Shown one piece after another: positions 1 through 11,999 of a DNA stretch of 64,000 nucleotides (its first letter is position 1; every line of letters starts with the position of its first letter). The DNA comes from Roridomyces roridus. Taxonomy: Eukaryota > Basidiomycota > Agaricomycetes > Agaricales > Mycenaceae. A model generated the notes under the pieces. It made no database searches. It was not told where the DNA came from and saw only the letters and a program-made list of their open reading frames with translations. The position numbers and the translations under genes are program-made. Where the stretch lies: assembly GCA_029378245.1 (NCBI GenBank), contig JARKIF010000042.1:186001-250000 (forward strand), in the 5' to 3' direction.

Positions 1-15
1 TGAGATCAACTTCAT
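1..15 (-). CDS. Start of a small membrane-family gene cut by the window edge
   Basis: Only the first five codons lie in the window. The ATG is the complement of bases 13-15. It is called because the sequence just upstream (16-50) matches the leader found in front of every other member of the small membrane family here: a CCCCTAA block, a pyrimidine stretch and TCTCCACC immediately before ATG. The same arrangement precedes the ATGs at 1898 and 5860. Nothing can be said of the protein itself. Confidence 0.4.
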
Positions 16-1370
16 GGTGGAGAAGAGAGGGGAGTTAGGGGATTTTGATCCCTTGAGCAGCGGGTGTTGGCGGGCTCGAGATGGAAAAGGCCGGGTAAGT
101 GCCGATGATTCCTCTCCACAGCAAACACTCGGAGGTAGCCACAATGTACTGAGAGAGGGCAGAGACCATTAGGCCAGAGTCGGAGCGAATACCTGCGAGA
201 GCGGAGGCGGGTGTTTTTTTTCTCAAGGAACAGAGGGACTGGGGCCTGAAGGAAGGAAGCGGATGTCATTCAAGAAATGAGCCCGTGGACTGTAGCCTGT
301 TCCCTTCGTGGCTTCGCGCCTTGTAACTTGCCAGCAAGGGTATTCCTCGTCGACGCAAAAGCGCTCGGAAGAGATGTAGGTGAACGTTCAGGGCGGTGTA
401 AATGGCGGCGGCGCTGGTGTTGGAAACTTCCACGTTCAATTTCAAACCAGTAGGAACCGCAGAATAGCAAGGCACTTCTGGCGGAGCTCTGATTATTGGT
501 TGACAAGAGCACAGGTAGGATTCACCGAGTGTGCTTTGAGAGGAAAGGGAACCTATCATTTTGGCGCGATCGCATTGCGTCGCAAGTCGCGATTCACCGA
601 TATGTAGAGCTAGTGTGGAGTCTGGACAAAACGTCGAAACGAGCAAGTCAGATCACAGCGTTCCGTTCCGTCTTTTGTCGGAAAAACGTGATCTGAATTA
701 TAATTGGACGTGGCTATTATGGGATGATAAGCGATTGTAATAGATTGTGATAAATTTTGATCAACATGCGAGAAAGCCAACAATCAATCAAACTGCGCTG
801 GGGGCATGCTGGTCACGTCACGCTCTATCCGGGAAGTGCACAGGTCACACAGCAGCCTCAGTGAACCAGATTACCACCGAAATTGGGAAATCCAGCCCAC
901 TTGTTCGTAGATTCTCCTCAATTATAATTCAATTATAAAAGGCTGTTTTGATTATGATATTATTTGTTTATAATTGGTGTATAATTGATTATAATTGGAT
1001 CATAATTAAAAACAGCTTTTTCCGACATTGTTTTCTCCCAAGGTCGTTGGATACATATCCGTATTCAGGAAGCTCACCGGGCGCATCAAGCCACGACCAG
1101 AGATAGTCGCACAAGGTCTCCCTTGGCTTTTATTCTCTCATGCTTGTGACTTGTGACTTGTCGGTCGAGCCCATGAACCCTCCAATCACTGGTTCTGGAA
1201 GGACCAACACCCACTGTCGCAAGTTCGCCCTTGAGCCCTTCGATTCTTGCACAGTTCATCTCATGCACAATTCAGGCTGTCAGCTCAAAATTCAGCTGAA
1301 AATCAACTTGAGATACGACAGCAAGTAAAAGACATTTCGAGACTATATGAATGAGGATTTGACGTCTGTC
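16..1370. other. Intergenic stretch without a recognised gene
   Basis: No reading frame here looks like a conserved protein. The part from about 690 to 1020 is strikingly AT-rich with many ATAATT words and contains a foldback repeat described separately. The rest is of ordinary composition and shows nothing I can name. Confidence 0.6.
935..1022. repeat. AT-rich foldback repeat, MITE-like
   Basis: The left arm AAAAGGCTGTTTTGATTATG near 937 is mirrored by ATAATTAAAAACAGCTTTTT ending near 1020. The arms pair over roughly 20 bases with a few mismatches and enclose about 40 bases of ATAATTG-rich loop. No target-site duplication is clear. It could be a miniature inverted-repeat element or a simple AT-rich hairpin. 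Confidence 0.4.
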
Positions 1371-1898
1371 TCAGCAAGTCACCGTTACCCTTCTGGCCTC
1401 ACCAGCCTTACCATCGCCTTCACTCCTCGTGTGCGCCGCTGGGGCTCCTTGCACCACGTGCTGCAATGCTTCCACCGCCGCCTGAAGTTGACAATGGCGG
1501 TGCTCGAATTGGAAGCTGGTGAGTATACCGTTCCAGATGCAGAGCAATACCAGCGCGGCCACCACAGGTATCCACACGGTGCTCAGAAAGTCCAAGACAC
1601 TATGCGGAGTGCTACTCGGGCTCGCTACAGGTGTTTTAGTTGACGTGCAAGGCGAAAGGAAAAAGGGCATACTGAGGACGAGGAACGTTGCAACAATGGT
1701 GAGTGGCTCGGTCCAAATGGCCGTGGCGTCGACATTCGCGGTGAACAGCATGGTAGTCACGACAATGACGGCCCCGATTACAGTGGCAGCGGCAAGCGCA
1801 CCACCATCCAGCCAGATTCGGCATGCCGCTGCGACGGCGACCAGACTGGTGCAGAGAATGTATTGGATAGCGAGCACACATCGGTCGTCCTCGGTCAT
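1371..1898 (-). CDS. Small multipass membrane protein, paralogous family
   Basis: Unnamed family with at least six members in this window. The protein begins MTEDDRCVLAIQYILC and has about four hydrophobic segments: an N-terminal pair (QYILCTSLVAVAAAC, then the AAATVIGAVIVVTTML stretch), the motif TEPLTIVATFLVL before the intron, and WIPVVAALVLLCIWNGIL after it. The family signature W-N-x-I-L-(T/S)-x(5)-EHR is seen as WNGILTSFQFEHR. One intron of about 50 bp (near 1636-1686, GTATGCCC to CTGTAG with a CAACTAAAAC branch site) keeps the frame, so the open frame also reads through it. The start is the ATG after the conserved leader. Function unknown; location is probably a membrane. The C-terminal tail after the HR motif is amphipathic and variable. 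Confidence 0.7.
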   Translation of the reverse strand: MTEDDRCVLAIQYILCTSLVAVAAACRIWLDGGALAAATVIGAVIVVTTMLFTANVDATAIWTEPLTIVATFLVLSMPFFLSPCTSTKTPVASPSSTPHSVLDFLSTVWIPVVAALVLLCIWNGILTSFQFEHRHCQLQAAVEALQHVVQGAPAAHTRSEGDGKAGEARRVTVTC

Positions 1899-1930
1899 GG
1901 TGGAGAATGGTAAAAGGGGAATTAGGGGTT
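1896..1930 (-). promoter_or_regulatory. Conserved 5' leader of the small membrane family
   Basis: The 30-35 bases upstream of the ATG read CCCCTAATTCCCC, then a T/C-rich run and TCTCCACC-ATG. Related sequence precedes all the paralogs (13-50, 5858-5905, 10579-10612, 12511-12544, 15590-15623 and 49071-49105), with the forms CCCCTAAGTAACC and TTTCTCCTCAAACC in most of them. It may be a core promoter or transcription-start element, or a 5' UTR control sequence. Confidence 0.5.
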
Positions 1931-2046
1931 GTCGCAGATTCGGGTATGTACTGTCGGGAGGGATCGGAGTCGAAAGTGGTCAGAATGCAGGCCGACTTGA
2001 GGCTGGAGGTGGAGAAGTCCAGCGAGACCAGACTACTCACTACCCA

Positions 2047-2815
2047 CACCAGTGGCAGCACCCAGAATGCATTATGGGCGCGTTTGGCTGGGACCCGTAT
2101 TGCAATACGGGCGTGCCCCGGCCGGCCGGCCAGGATGTGCCCGTAATGCATTACGGGTCATAGGGTGAAACACAAAAGAACTCAAAGGTTAAGAGCAGGA
2201 ATTGAACCCAAAACCTCCTGCTGTCAACTGACCAGAGCAGAAGACAGACACCATAACCAACTAGACCATTGTAGAGTGACAGATAGCTGCCAACATCAAG
2301 CCAAACCATGCCCCCAGACAGAGATCCCGCTGTGAATTGGCGGTTAGATGACGGTTAGGTTAGGTAAGGTTAGGTTAGGTGTGGCCCAGGACTGTCAACA
2401 TCCCCCCCGCGGCCTCGGCTGTGAATATCGCTCACAGAATCCACCGTGAATTGGCTGTTAGGGGCAATATCCACTGTGAATTGGTGGTTAGGGGTGTGAA
2501 TGCTGGGTTAGGGTTAGGTTGGGTGGCTGGTATTGTATGGGCTGCAAATATTTTAACCAGTATGGTTATTATAGTGTAGTAGTAACAGTTGCCATTCTGA
2601 TTATGTAATGGTGTTCTGGAGGCTGTGGGTTCAATTCAGCCTTCTGCCTGCTGTTTTTGGTTAGGGGCTGTGCTGCTGTCAACACACTGTTCAGAGGCTG
2701 TGTACCCAGAATGCATTATGGGCACATGCTGGCCGGCCGGCCACGGTGTGCCCGTAATGCAATACGGGCTCTGGCCAAATGAGCCCGCATTGCATCAAGG
2801 GTACAACCACACCTC
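2047..2815. mobile_element. Inverted-repeat element with palindrome-built ends
   Basis: Bases 2061-2158 and the complement of 2704-2801 align without gaps over about 97 bases at roughly 80% identity by eye. Each end carries three 18-bp dyads of the form CCCGTAATGCATTACGGG, at 2061, 2094 and 2140 on the left and at 2705, 2751 and 2784 on the right. The spacings, 33 and 46, are mirrored on the right as 46 and 33. GGCCGGCCGGCC tracts lie between the second and third dyads. A 7-base direct repeat CTACCCA at 2040-2046 and 2816-2822 is a candidate target-site duplication. The core (about 545 bp) has no protein frame and includes a tRNA-like stretch. It is best read as a non-autonomous foldback or MITE-type element. 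Confidence 0.55.
2176..2280 (-). other. Degenerate tRNA-like sequence with pol III box motifs
   Basis: On the minus strand an A-box-like TGGTCTAGTTGGTTATGG is followed about 45 bases later by a B-box-like GGGTTCAATTCC. The T arm does not form the standard five-pair stem; instead AGCAGGA pairs with TCCTGCT around a long loop. It is therefore not a functional tRNA by eye, but resembles the tRNA-derived head of a SINE. A second GGGTTCAATTC lies on the plus strand near 2630, in mirrored position within the inverted-repeat element. Confidence 0.35.
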
Positions 2816-3926
2816 CTACCCATCGGTTGAAGAGATTCGCAAGGAAAGTAACTCCAAGCTGTCTGCCCACTGCAATATAACGGCCTCTTTTCGGGGCCCC
2901 ATATCCAAAGGCCGCCCCTGCCCCCGATTGCACGCGCGTCGCTGCGAAAGGTGCTCGACGAAGCGCCAAAACACCTGCAGTGTCACGACAAGACTTGTTT
3001 CACGCGTCCAACAGCGGTAAGATGCTGTGGATTGGGTAGTGCGCTACTAAAGCTCGTAAAATGAACTGAATAAAAGTCTAGGAGAGGGTACAGAATACGA
3101 CGACTAGCTACTGCTTTTATACTATGAGGGATAGATCTACGATGCTACACTAATTGTCCTGGCTTCCGACATGCACTATTGTCCTGCACCTTTGTCGTCT
3201 CCTATTGTCATGTCTACACCGTGTTATTCATAGAAGCCTGTCATGATCTGACAGTTCACTGATGGAAAACTCCTTCCCTCATCCACGCTGTCGTTCATAA
3301 ATATGAAACTGTCCCACGTCTTTAAATAATGTCTTCTTCGGCTTCTTCCTCAATCCAATCGAGACGGGGTTCCCATGACTTTAACGCTGTACGGCGCCAA
3401 TGTATATCGGGTTTATTTGGTGTTGTCACGTGCGCAAATAGGTCAGCGCGTGACATGCAGCAATTCTTCTGCGACGCGAACGGGCGACACATACTAGTGC
3501 GGGCGATAGCTCTCAGCGAGGGACGAGGGACCGCTCTCGGCGTTGAAAACCTGGATTACGCGGGGTTTTCCAAGCGCGTTCCCAGAGACCCAAAGTTGCA
3601 GTTTTCCACTCTTTGAATTGATTGCACTTGCACGCGAAGGGAAGATTTTCCTTCTTTGAGACTTCGTGCTCTCTTTCTTGCTGTGATTTTTGGCCCATAC
3701 CTCTCGCGCGCAACACGATTCGGAGTCACCGATTGAAGTATCAGTTTCAGAGAGAACATCGTAATGAATAAGTAACAATGTTGGACTTGTGCATGTATCG
3801 GGACACTCATGTTGGAAGCTCCGGTCTCCCTCTGGATATAGGCGCTCCCCTCCCCTTTGGTCTGGTCATCCTCGCCAGGCTTGCCTTCAACACCCGTCGT
3901 GCACCTCTCTGAATGACCTCATCAGG

Positions 3927-4010
3927 GAAAACCTCCTTTGGTAATTTAGCGCAAATCTCGGAGATTCGGCTAATTTACCGACTTTACCTCGACTACCGTG
4001 GATACCCCAA
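3927..4010 (+). pseudogene. Fragment matching the 3' end of a small membrane gene
   Basis: Bases near 3927-3952 (CATCAGGGAAA, then CCTCCTTTGGTA) match, in opposite orientation, the coding sequence for the C-terminal tail of the gene at 5294-5860 over about 24 bases with one difference, followed by weaker GGTAATT-rich similarity. It is either the relic of another family member whose body has decayed, or a repeat that was captured as the tail of the 5.3 kb gene. Confidence 0.3.
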
Positions 4011-4639
4011 AATTCTTGCCCATTTTCTCATTCATGCAGTCCTCCCCTCACCTTTGCTACTAGCTATACAATATGCCTGTGCCCGGGCAAGCTAAAAACA
4101 CAATTTTAGACAACATTATGTATTGACTTGTGCCAAATGTTCAGTCAGGTAGGCTGAGACCGGTAGGACACAGAATTCCATTGCTAGATGGACTGCAGAA
4201 GGCTGCATACAAGGAGAGAAGATGAGGTCGGGAGGGCGAAATTTTCTGAAGTCCATTGCCGAGGCTTCCGTAACGTCCGTAAGAGTTATACAATGATACG
4301 GATCCAGGCCCTCCGTAATGTGATACCGATCGAATACTTAACCCGTCCGGGATGACACGTCAACCGCTCACCTCTTTCTTTCTTCCTCCATCTCCCTCCC
4401 TCTCTTGCTGGCTGCATACCACCGCCGCTCCCCTCCGCCACCCAGCTTCTTGTTCTGCCAGCATCCCGCTCCCACCCGGCATGCAAGCAACTGCATATAC
4501 ACATCCCTCTGGTTTTTTGCCGTGAAGATATACACCGAGAGTTGTCTCCATTCACATGTGTGTGCATATATGCTGCCTGCCCTTCCGTTGTCCATATACT
4601 GACCAGCTGGCCAGGTTGCTGCCATGCCACCGCCGCCGC

Positions 4640-5100
4640 CCTGACATCCATCGACGCCCGCCGTTGCTAGGTGAGGCCGCTGTATATTGATTCTCAAACA
4701 TCTGACATCGGCTGCCGAGGTATGGAAGTACCACCACCGCATCTCCACTTCTCCACTTCCACATACTGACACTCATCCAGTGCCCCCCCCAGTGTCGACA
4801 CTAATCCAGCGCCGTGACTCTCGAAACATCTGGCATCGGCTGTCAAGGTATGTAAGTACTCCCGCTGTGTCTTCACTTCCACATACTGACACCTCATCTA
4901 GCGCCCTCTCTCTCTTTCCTGCTGTCGACACTAATCCAGCGGCGTACAGAACCAATGTTCCTCATCTCTATGTATGTTTCATCTCTTGCTCGGTGCCATG
5001 CCATTCCATTTCTGACCCTTGTTTTCATCCAGGTACCTGTGGTTGTTGTCAGCCTCCATCCACACGCAGTTGGTGGGTCATAGTGTAGTTGCAGTGTAGT
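4640..5100 (+). repeat. Two-copy 120 bp tandem repeat carrying intron signals
   Basis: Two units (about 4696-4815 and 4823-4945) share the order AACATCTG, CATCGGCTG, AGGTATG, CACTTCCACATACTGACAC, TCATC, GTCGACACTAATCCAGCG. Each contains a well-formed putative intron: 4720-4780 (GTATGG, TACTGAC branch, CCAG) and 4848-4901 (GTATGT, TACTGAC, CTAG). A third GTATGT, TTCTGAC, TCCAG set follows at 4972-5032. No frame codes for a recognised protein. This could be a spliced non-coding transcript, a decayed gene with duplicated exons, or a minisatellite that copied one intron. Confidence 0.4.
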
Positions 5101-5293
5101 TTATTGTTGATGTATGTATGGTAGGTAATGCTTGAATATATATATACATTTTAACCTTCCCTCTGTGATGAATATGAGCCTCCAAGCTGGAATGAGCAGC
5201 GTGAATGGTCTCAAATTGCTGCTAATCAGGGGGTAATTCCTGCCAATCGGAGGGGTAATTCCCGCTAATCCGGGCTAAGGTTAACCCTCTACC

Positions 5294-5860
5294 CTAGATT
5301 TTGGGTAACATTGGTATTTCGGGGAATTTGGCCGAATTACCTTTGATTACCGGTAATTCAAGGTAGAATACCAAAGGAGGCTTTCCCTGATGCTCTATTA
5401 CTCGGAAGACTGCTTCCACCGCCTGATGAAGGTGGTAGTGGCGGTTCTCGTGTTCCATGGCGGTCAGAATGGAGTTCCACACTGGAAAGAAGGTGATCAT
5501 GGCCGCCCTGAACGCAAAGACGTAACCGAGAAATAAGAGTTTGCTCTCCAGAAAGCTGGAGGGGAAGCCTGGAGGCCGTTGTTAGTCGACATGCAAGATT
5601 TATCGGGATGAGAAAAAGGACCTACATAAGATGACGCCCGTTGCTATCATTGTCAGTGGCTCGGTCCACACAGCAGTGGTGTCGGCTGCTGCACTCCAGG
5701 ACGCGACGGTAAAGACGGGAAAGATCATACCCACGCTGCTCCAGATGAGCGCGTCGCCTTCCAGCAGCATTCGACATGCCGCCGCGGCGACGACGCAAGC
5801 AGCGCAGAGAGTGTACTGTGCAGCGATTAATGAGCGGTAGAGTAGTGATTCGGGGTTCAT
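5294..5860 (-). CDS. Small multipass membrane protein, paralogous family
   Basis: Closest in the window to the gene at 1371-1898. It begins MNPESLLYRSLIAAQYTLC and keeps the family pattern: TM pair, VWTEPLTMIATGVIL, one intron after this third segment (near 5573-5630, GTAGGT to CTCCAG with a CGACTAACAA branch site), then AMITFFPVWNSILTAMEHENRHYHLHQAVEAV. The WNSIL and EH(E)NRH signature is intact. The last 30 residues after VIEHQ differ from other members and match a repeat also seen near 3927, so the tail may be recently acquired. The start follows the leader CCCCTAAGTAACC. Function unknown. Confidence 0.65.
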
Positions 5861-5990
5861 GGCAGTGGTGGTTCAAGATTGGGAAGGGGGTTACTTAGGG
5901 GTTTTCGATCTGAGAACAACATCTTCATACAAGGCCACAAGGGCAGTGAGGTGAGCGATGTACTTCCATTCATCGACAGTATGTATGTTA

Positions 5991-7548
5991 CTAGCGGTTC
6001 CACAAGCAGTCATTTTCCCAACGATCGATGCCGTTTTGCGCCTCTAGGCCCGATTCCAACCGTAGGTCCAATCCACCATCCCGAAGTTCATCTAGCACAG
6101 CCAGTGTTACAGGATCGGGATCAGGACCCTCCACTGCGAAGAATGAAGCAGAGCGAAGGGAACCTTGACGACGCGCGTTGAGCATTCGGAGGAAGAGAGG
6201 GTAGTCAATGGGCATCAATTCCGCCGCTCCGAAACAAATTTCTTGCAGATGTGGAGACTCGGAAACGTCGGTGAGCATCGTCATGTGAGCCTTCATGGCG
6301 TCGATACCATTCTCGAATGTGAGGGCAATGGTGATGATGAACGAACGTTTTTTGAGGATGTCTGATGTAGTCGTGGCAGAAGAATTAGCTATGAGGTGCA
6401 ACTTGTGAGGGGAACATGCAGAGCGGTAGAAAAGGGTGTCTAAACGGTGAACCAGAGTAGAGTCCTCCTCTGTCACGGACAGTTCAATGCTCATTTCAGC
6501 TAGACGAGGGGTGCGCAAGTAATCCAACATCCACTCATCGGACGCGTGGAGACGTCGTAGATGCAGGAGTTCGATAACTTGGGCACCGGGCTGAGGCCGA
6601 GATTCCTCATCATCGAAATCGGCGATGATTCTTGCTTCCACGACGTTCGGCGCCAGCTTCAAGACATGCAAGTTTCCATGGACCATGAAGGCGATATGTG
6701 GTCAGTTGATGGCTGGAACAAGGATGAGTACGAAGCGGGACTCGCTATTAACACCTGCTTCTACGAGTGCCGGAGTGGTTTTGAAGCATGTGATCGAGTC
6801 GACTCCAACCTGACTTTCGTCGCCATCCCACTGTACCCATAACCTCCGGAGCGAAAGGAGACGGTCTCGAAGCTGTGCCAGGTGCGGGACCGAGGCCGAA
6901 CTCAGCTGAATGTTGAGCGTCTCCCACCGATCGGAGTGTTTCGACAGGAGGTCGAATAGTTCGAGCTGTCCGGAGGAATTGGCTTCCTCTTCTGCGTAGA
7001 ACTGGATATTCAGATGCAACGTGCCGGAGCGGTGAAGTTGCGTTTGGAGCATAGCCAGATGTAGGGGATGGTCGTGGTCGTAAATGCGGACTGTCGACCA
7101 TAATGAAGGAGTGTAGAATCTCCCTCCAGCGGCCACTAACCTGAGCGAGAGCCCACGGGCTTCCTCTCGCGTCGGACGCGTCACCCTTGCTTTCAAGAAG
7201 GGAAGGTAGCGTCCACAAGAATATTTGAACAAGCATTTCGGGTGGCATTCGACGAAGAGGGGACAGGATAGCAGTATTCTGGTGGCTGTATTGCGACAGC
7301 TGGGCCCGTTGTGACTCCAAATAGTCAAGGCGTCGTCTGAGTCTCGAAATCTCGTCGTCAAGACATGCCAGACGATTCGAGGTGTCCAATGCCACGGTGT
7401 GGAGGAAAGCGAGTTCTGCACTTGGTGGGGGATCGTTTGACTTGGCGAGCCGGTGGTACCCTGATAGCGTCTCCGTTGGCGCTGGGATGGTTTTATTGGG
7501 CTCTGTGATATAAAGAGAGCCACACTGGGGACAGCTCGTAGAATCCAT
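5991..7548 (-). pseudogene. F-box protein pseudogene, left copy
   Basis: Agaricomycete-type F-box gene: MDSTSCPQCGSLY (Cys-x-x-Cys knuckle), coiled coil LDDEISRLRRRLDYLESQRAQL, F-box core PLRRMPPEMLVQIFLWTLP, then a leucine-rich region ending WENDCLWNR. The frame is broken relative to the paralog at 50213-51774: about 5 bases are missing in the codons after GRWREI (near 7125), one base is missing near 6730, which creates a stop, and another 5 are missing near 6690, which restores frame. None of the breaks has the size or signals of an intron. Such proteins normally recruit targets to an SCF ubiquitin ligase; this copy probably cannot make a full protein. Confidence 0.75.
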
Positions 7549-8181
7549 CTAGAGAATTCATGGGAATTTAAGAAAGAACGCGCGAGGAACGTGACCAAAG
7601 AGATCCACGCACGAGGGTTCTTGCAAGGTTTCTGTGACCGTAGCGTTTCTTGTTGACTCGAAGAAACGACGCTTGGAATTGCGACGCAGTGACTACGAGT
7701 CTACGACGTTGCTACGACGCGCAGGCAAGGTGGTGGAGAGAAGCGGTCACGAGCTACCCTGTTTGTCTGTCTTTGCTCTCATTCCCATCAAGCTCAGCGT
7801 GAATTGACCAGCCAACTGAAAACTCGACTAAAGCAGCTGCAAGACGGCGGATGCCCTTGGGATGCCCCCGAGATTCTTTCCCAAATCTTTGTGCGGACTC
7901 GGCTGACCGAGCCCTGGCATTGTACTGCTTTTCTCCTTGGCGCCGCCTACTATACTCTCTTTCGCGCCTCCGCCACTGGGTCGTCACATGTACTCCGAAA
8001 ATCAGAGATATAGAAGAGATGTGCATGTTTTTACTCCCACCTGAGACACGATCTGCAGAGTCACCTGCCTAATGTGGCGACATAGTGGCCAACACACAGA
8101 TACACTCAGATGGCATCATCTTGGTCAAGGGCGCAGTATAAATGAGACGGGATTAGATTTTACTCCCGAATGAAAGTACAT
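7549..8181. other. Intergenic gap with an F-box relic
   Basis: About 630 bases between the F-box pseudogene and the MET17 stop. Apart from the short F-box relic at 7804-7925 I see no gene or clear repeat. Confidence 0.6.
7804..7925 (+). pseudogene. Short F-box gene relic
   Basis: The plus-strand translation reads SQLKTRLKQLQDGG followed closely by PEILSQIFVRT. These are the coiled-coil end (compare LKTRLKELEDGRS at 49.7 kb) and the F-box core (PPEILSEIFVWT) of the local F-box family, with the usual 15-20 intervening residues missing. No other part of the gene is recognisable nearby. Confidence 0.5.
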
Positions 8182-10078
<1,897 letters not shown>

Positions 10079-10609
10079 TGAGAGAAAAGGAGAGAACGGC
10101 ACCTTAAAAACGCCGTTCAAGTCGGAGTCTGAGACCGTCGAGGCACATAACGCCGCCAGATGCCGTGACCTTTCATTGTCAATGCTGGCGCTTCGTCCAT
10201 TGCATGAATCGTCTGCCAAGCGCAAAGACCCCTCTGATCTAGGAACGCATTGACGCGACGCCTGAAGGTTTCTCGGACTTGCTGCTGCTGGTCGGCAGAT
10301 TTTCAGGCGATCCACGAGCGCCCGCTCTGGATTGAATGGGGTACATATGAATGAAATTGGATGGCTATCCCTTGGATGAGTCCGGAGAAACGCAATCGGA
10401 GGTTCGCGGATTCCGGTGCGCTGAATGGATTGCGTTATGCTTGGAATTCGTTGCGCAAAAAACAAGGGCAGAACGGGTGAGATGGATGCGGTGATAAAAG
10501 CAATGTGGTGTTATTTGGCCACTACGCCGACAGCCATATTAGGAAGTTTGGCTTACATCATGAATTTGTCTTGGAAACGCCCCTAAGTACCCTTTCTCCT
10601 CAAGCCGTC

Positions 10610-11953
10610 ATGCGTCCTATGCAGCGGATTAAGAACGCAAACCTATTATCGATTATCCTACGGGGCCTGTTCTTCATTTACCTCACTTTTGGTGCAAACA
10701 TCATCGTCCCCTCCCTGCACGGTTGGACCCTGGGTCTCAGTCTTTGGATTGCTGTTTTTGCCACACTCTGCGGCAGCGCTACACTGGCATTCGACACTAG
10801 GCATCGATTTTTCGAGCCCTGGATTCTGATTCAAATGTTTGCAGCCCTTATTTGTAGGTGAATTTCACAGTTCCGTAGCTTTACTGAAAATTTGGGCAGA
10901 CCACCCGACTTCACTAAATGAGGCTGTACCAACTGAGACTCCAACGACCGAGACTTCATGGATCGAAGAGTGGAAGGACAATAATGTCCTCGCATTGATT
11001 CTTTGGCTCGCCATCATATGGGCGTGGAACTCGACACTCTCCGCAATGGGGTTCGACCACCGTCGATTGGAGCTCACCTGGCTGCTTGACATCTTCGAGA
11101 CGTTGTCAGCATTCCTTGATCGCCTCATCGTCAAATTGCGCAGCGAGAACGAGGCCAGAAAGGCCAAGTGGAGCAGCACCGTTCAGCGGGGTCGTGAGGT
11201 GCCAGCAGATATCGAGAAACAAGGAGAAGTAACGGAGAGCGAGTCTGGAGCATCGTTCAATGGTGAGCGTCTCCATTGAGTAATCCCTCTTGACTTGGCT
11301 CTAACCTTGAAGCAGACCACTTCAAGTTGGCTGTCTTCGGGCAAATTTTGCTCTTTTGTAGCCTCTTCAGCGGCGCTGCTATCATACGCCATTTCTTGCA
11401 CGGCCCGGTCCTCTTCCTTGCAGGTCTGTTTCTTTGTGTCGCTGCTTTGACGCCACTCGCCGCGAGCACCGACCTGGGAACTACCCCTGTATGGATGGAG
11501 CCCGGGACTCTAACTGTCATGATACTCGTTATGGGCATGCCAGCCTACCTTCCGAATGGAGGTCTCCTCAATTATCTGCTCGCACCTGGCATTGTCTTGC
11601 TCATGCTCGACCTTTGGAATCCCCAGATGAGCGAGACATCCCGGGAGCACCGTCGCTTGAATTTCACGCCCTGGCTGTTCGAGATCTTGATCCTAGTCCT
11701 CGAGCTGTGCTGCGCAGCCTTCGAGGCGTGTTCGGCATTCCTCGGTCTCTTCATCTTCAGGATTGAGGATAAGACCGGCGAGGTGCAGGGAAGAAGCCAG
11801 GTCCAAAAGGGCGGCGAGGTGAAGGGAGGTAGCGAGGAACGAGCAGGTGCAAATAATCGCAAGTCTGGGAATGGTGAGTGTCCCAAGTCGACTGCCCTCG
11901 AGATGTCTACAGTTGCGGGAGTAGACGACGCTAAGGTGGCACCCCTTGTTTAG
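10610..11953 (+). CDS. Two-module membrane protein of the small membrane family
   Basis: Begins MRPMQRIKNANLLSIIL after the conserved leader. Module 1 has hydrophobic segments at the N-terminus, an intron near 10852-10900, then SWIEEWKDNNVLALILWLAIIWAWNSTLSAMGFDHRRLELTWLLDIFETLSAFLDRL. An intron at about 11262-11312 (GTGAGC to GAAGCAG) joins SFN to DHFKLAVF in frame. Module 2 repeats the pattern: LLFCSLFSGAAIIRHFLHG, VWMEPGTLTVMILVMGMP, then EHRRLNFTPWLFEILILVLELCCAAFEACSAF, with a charged tail. The predicted protein has about eight hydrophobic segments. The HRR-x-x-W-L-(L/F)-(D/E)-I motif occurs in both modules. Function unknown; probably an internal duplication. Confidence 0.6.
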
Positions 11954-11999
11954 TTTTTCTTCTGTGAAATAAATGCAGAGTCCGTCGAGTGAGATGCTA

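Larger units (their letters stand above)
1899..5293. other. Repeat-rich intergenic region
   Basis: No intact protein gene is recognised over about 3.4 kb. It holds the inverted-repeat element at 2047-2815, a family-derived fragment near 3927-4010 and the spliced-looking tandem repeats at 4640-5100, all listed separately. Bases 2340-2540 contain several TTAGGT and TTAGGG words within the element core. Bases 2823-3925 and 4011-4640 show nothing I can assign. Confidence 0.6.

Noticed and set aside
2340..2540. TTAGGT/TTAGGG words suggesting telomeric sequence
   Set aside because: The words are irregular, few and interrupted, and lie inside the inverted-repeat element; there is no uniform TTAGGG array.
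6702..7598. Reading the left F-box frame changes as introns
   Set aside because: The differences from the paralog are gaps of 1 and 5 bases, far below any intron length.
10079..10465. In-frame N-terminal extension of MET17 copy 1
   Set aside because: The extra 129 residues show no conserved sequence or targeting signal, and the ATG at 10078 gives the family start also seen in copy 2.
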